From: Cyanobacteriota bacterium
Lineage (GTDB): Bacteria > Cyanobacteriota > Cyanobacteriia > Phormidesmidales > Phormidesmidaceae
NCBI GenBank assembly: GCA_027483425.1
Contig: JAIXUR010000162.1
Coordinates: 1 to 7,073 of the forward strand
Reading direction: 5' to 3'
DNA: 7,073 bases
Shown here piece after piece: positions 5,606 through 7,073 of the stretch (the first letter of the stretch is position 1; the number at the start of each line of letters is the position of its first letter). A program made the position numbers and the translations under genes. The notes under the pieces were generated by a model. It did not search any database and had not been told where the DNA came from. It saw only the letters and a list, made by a program, of their open reading frames with translations.

Positions 5606-5796
5606 CGAGGCTTTACCACCTGCCACTCCCCTGTTTTCGGGTCGCGCTGGGTGACAAAAGGATTTCTCTTGAGGGGTTTGCTACAGGGACTAGCCATGAC
5701 ACTTACGGTTGCGGAGTCATAGCCATCGTAGGAAATGACACATCAAGCAGGGGTGACCTACGGGTAAGGCCGGTGGTGATGTCGTGGCCTGGGCAT

Positions 5797-5812
5797 CGTG
5801 ATTCAGATCACA
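5797..5812. promoter_or_regulatory. CRP/SyCRP1-like binding site
   Basis: CGTGA-TTCAGA-TCACA matches the CRP-family consensus TGTGA-N6-TCACA at nine of ten fixed positions. Cyanobacterial SyCRP1 (cAMP receptor protein) uses essentially this consensus. The site lies about 170 bp before the SPOR-like gene. A TATTCT (5839-5844) about 35-40 bp beyond the site centre could be the -10 of an activated promoter, but the -35 is poor. Confidence 0.42.
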
Positions 5813-5984
5813 GATCTCGGCTATTGACTTGGGACAGGTATTCTGGGCCAGAAGTTTGGCGCAAAATGATTCGGTTTCTGAAATCTGCGCTAACATCCTC
5901 AAGGCATATAGAGAGGACGGGTAAAAGGGCGTTTAGGCTTGACCGTCTACCGGTTCACCATAAAAACAATGGGCAGGAGTCGTG

Positions 5985-7013
5985 ATGGCAACACAAGATA
6001 ATTCGCTGGGCCAATTTGGGTGGATAACCCAGGCCGATCGCGGGACTAGAGTTTGGGGACAGCTAATGGTTAGAACGGCATCGATCGCGGCGATCGCCAC
6101 TACGATCGCGGTCTTGGGGGTGGCCCCCCAGGGCTTAACGCAACAGTATGAGACGGTACCGCCTTTGCCTGCTGGGGCCATGCCGGTGCCCAGTGCCGCC
6201 CTGCCCCAGGTGCCCAGCAGTGGCCAGCAGTACGTGATCTACGTCACCGATACGAGCGATGCGACCCTCAGCCAGGTGCGCATGATTGAGCCGACCGCCT
6301 TTATTACCACCTTCCAGGGGCAATCGGTGATTCAGGCCGGGCGCTTTAGCATGACCAGCAATGCCCAGCAGCGCGTTACCGATTTGGCGGCTCTGGGGGT
6401 CAGCGCTGAGATGGCCCAGGTAGCTGCCGCGACCCCCTCCTATGCTCAGACGGCGACCCTGCCCGCCAATGTCTATGCCTCCAATGGCGATCTGCCGCCC
6501 CTACCTGACGTGGCCTTGGCTCAAGGGGGGCCCTCAGGCGTGCCCGTACCCACCCTGCCTGCGAGTGTGAGCGTGGCCCAGGTACCCCCCAGTACAAGTC
6601 TGAATCAGGGGCCTCCTGCCACTAGCGTCCCCCAGCTTCCCCCGGCTACCAACGTGGTTCAGGTTCCCCCGGCCCCCGGCAACGTAGAGTTTGGTCAACA
6701 ACTTAACTACAGCGTTCCGCCCGCTCCTAACTCTGGGGTGGCACTGCCGCCACCGACGGCGGCCCCTGTGGTTGTTCAGCCGGTGAATGCACCCTACTAC
6801 GTGGTTATTCCCACCTCTGGGAATGACTTGGGAAATCTGGCGAATCAGGTGATTCAGTTGGGTACTCCCCCCGACCGGGTGCAGGCGCGCACGGAGCCCC
6901 TGGGCCCCAACGTGGCCGTGGGGCCCTTTACCGATATCGGGCTAGCCAACCGCTGGAATGACTTCTACCGTCAGGCTGGCCTTGGCAACAGTCGAGTCGT
7001 CTTCCAGCGCTAA
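5985..7013 (+). CDS. Membrane-anchored protein with two SPOR-like modules and Pro-rich linker
   Basis: SPOR domains bind denuded peptidoglycan at division sites, so an envelope role is likely but inferred. The 342-residue protein has a basic cytoplasmic start, a hydrophobic segment (about 31-50) that is a signal peptide or anchor, then a first module with the pattern QYVIYV..LSQVRMIEPTAF and SVIQAGRF..NAQQRVTDL (82-146). A long Pro-rich, low-complexity linker follows (about 155-268), including a nine-residue tandem repeat (199-234). The C-terminal module (270-342) has YYVVIP, LGPNVAVGPF, ANRWNDFYRQ and GLGNSRVVF, the SPOR-like sequence order of strand, helix, strand. ATG at 5985 is preferred: AGGAG lies five bases upstream, whereas the GTG at 5982 is only two bases from it. 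The leader is unusually long. The gene is sound; the SPOR label is moderate confidence. Confidence 0.85.
   Translation: MATQDNSLGQFGWITQADRGTRVWGQLMVRTASIAAIATTIAVLGVAPQGLTQQYETVPPLPAGAMPVPSAALPQVPSSGQQYVIYVTDTSDATLSQVRMIEPTAFITTFQGQSVIQAGRFSMTSNAQQRVTDLAALGVSAEMAQVAAATPSYAQTATLPANVYASNGDLPPLPDVALAQGGPSGVPVPTLPASVSVAQVPPSTSLNQGPPATSVPQLPPATNVVQVPPAPGNVEFGQQLNYSVPPAPNSGVALPPPTAAPVVVQPVNAPYYVVIPTSGNDLGNLANQVIQLGTPPDRVQARTEPLGPNVAVGPFTDIGLANRWNDFYRQAGLGNSRVVFQR
6579..6686 (+). repeat. 27-bp coding repeat: four nine-residue Q-x-P-P units
   Basis: Within the linker of the SPOR-like protein four units follow each other: QVPPSTSLN, QGPPATSVP, QLPPATNVV and QVPPAPGNV. A more worn fifth unit (TLPASVSVA) precedes them. 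The pattern is Q-x-P-P-A/S-T/P-x3. The DNA has diverged more than the protein, so the repeat is old or held by selection on protein character. Confidence 0.75.
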
Positions 7014-7031
7014 AGACCACCGTTCGGGTCT
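7014..7031 (+). other. Small intergenic hairpin
   Basis: AGACC (7014-7018) pairs with GGTCT (7027-7031) around an eight-base loop, immediately after the SPOR-like stop and just before an AAGGA Shine-Dalgarno-like motif. It is too weak and lacks a U-run for a terminator. TAAAGACCA (7011-7019) is also echoed by TAAGGACCA (7031-7039). Confidence 0.35.
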
Positions 7032-7046
7032 AAGGACCAACATCCC

Positions 7047-7073
7047 ATGACACCTGACCATCAGCCCGCCACA
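7047..7073 (+). CDS. Start of a further gene, cut by the window end (partial)
   Basis: An ATG at 7047 is preceded by AAGGA (7032-7036) ten bases upstream and stays open to the window end, reading MTPDHQPAT. The 33-bp gap after the SPOR-like gene suits an operon. Nine residues are too few to identify a product, and the start could be spurious. Confidence 0.4.

Larger units (their letters stand above)
5229..5984. other. 756-bp spacer without a convincing gene
   Basis: The region separates two divergently read genes. Near the peptidase it holds a -10-like box; further on an inverted copy of the palindromic repeat (5366-5408), a three-unit heptamer array (5447-5467), a strong hairpin (5578-5605), several smaller inverted and direct repeats (5650-5762), and a CRP-like site (5797-5812). 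It contains no HIP1 site. An open frame at 5569-5985 is unlikely to be a gene, because it is rich in rare AGG codons and codes for no recognisable protein. Most of it may be a promoter region and long leader for the SPOR-like gene. Confidence 0.65.

Noticed and set aside
5641..5762. Possible c-di-AMP (ydaO-yuaA) riboswitch before the SPOR-like gene
   Set aside because: The stretch GTCATAGCC-ATCGTAGG loosely resembles the 3' box of that class, but the conserved GGGGTGAATC-type segment and the closing stem are missing. I cannot support the call without a covariance search (Rfam RF00379).
5569..5985. A 138-codon open frame on the plus strand starting at a GTG
   Set aside because: It has no Shine-Dalgarno, uses the rare AGG codon repeatedly, codes for no recognisable motif, and lies in a spacer with hairpins and a CRP-like site. 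It most likely stays open by chance.

Overview
The window looks like chromosomal DNA of a GC-rich cyanobacterium, probably a filamentous Leptolyngbya/Nodosilinea/Phormidium-type organism. The evidence is eight perfect copies of the HIP1 octamer GCGATCGC (at 5, 869, 1160, 2097, 3242, 3474, 3870 and 6090), heptanucleotide tandem repeats typical of cyanobacterial spacers, and protein families with a cyanobacterial flavour (a VTE5-type phytol kinase and a paired SPOR-like protein). The genus is inference. I see no mobile-element genes, CRISPR array, RNA gene of a known class, or defence system.

Layout from left to right. 1-194 is a repeat-rich spacer. On the minus strand, pyrH (UMP kinase) and frr (ribosome recycling factor) form an overlapping translation/nucleotide operon, with frr at 195-755 and pyrH at 745-1473. 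Divergent from pyrH across a 59-bp gap is a membrane phytol/polyprenol kinase (1533-2207). It converges on a minus-strand CHAD-domain protein (2432-3526), and the spacer between them carries three repeat elements. Divergent from the CHAD gene is a small cyanobacterial-type membrane protein of unknown function (3708-4241). It converges on a minus-strand proline iminopeptidase (4278-5228). A 756-bp region (5229-5984) without a convincing gene follows; it carries repeats, hairpins and a CRP-like site. Last comes a plus-strand protein with an N-terminal membrane segment and two SPOR-like modules (5985-7013), then the first codons of a further gene.

Functionally these are mostly housekeeping genes that do not form one pathway. 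pyrH-frr links UTP supply and ribosome recycling. The phytol kinase recycles phytol from chlorophyll. The CHAD protein probably binds polyphosphate. The peptidase trims N-terminal proline. The SPOR-like protein probably acts at the cell envelope.

The most notable signal is not a gene. Short tandem arrays with 7- or 8-bp units sit directly on, or 1 bp from, the stop codons of three genes. A palindromic dispersed repeat occurs three times in the spacers. The long leader of the SPOR-like gene is the best place to look for an undescribed RNA or regulatory element.
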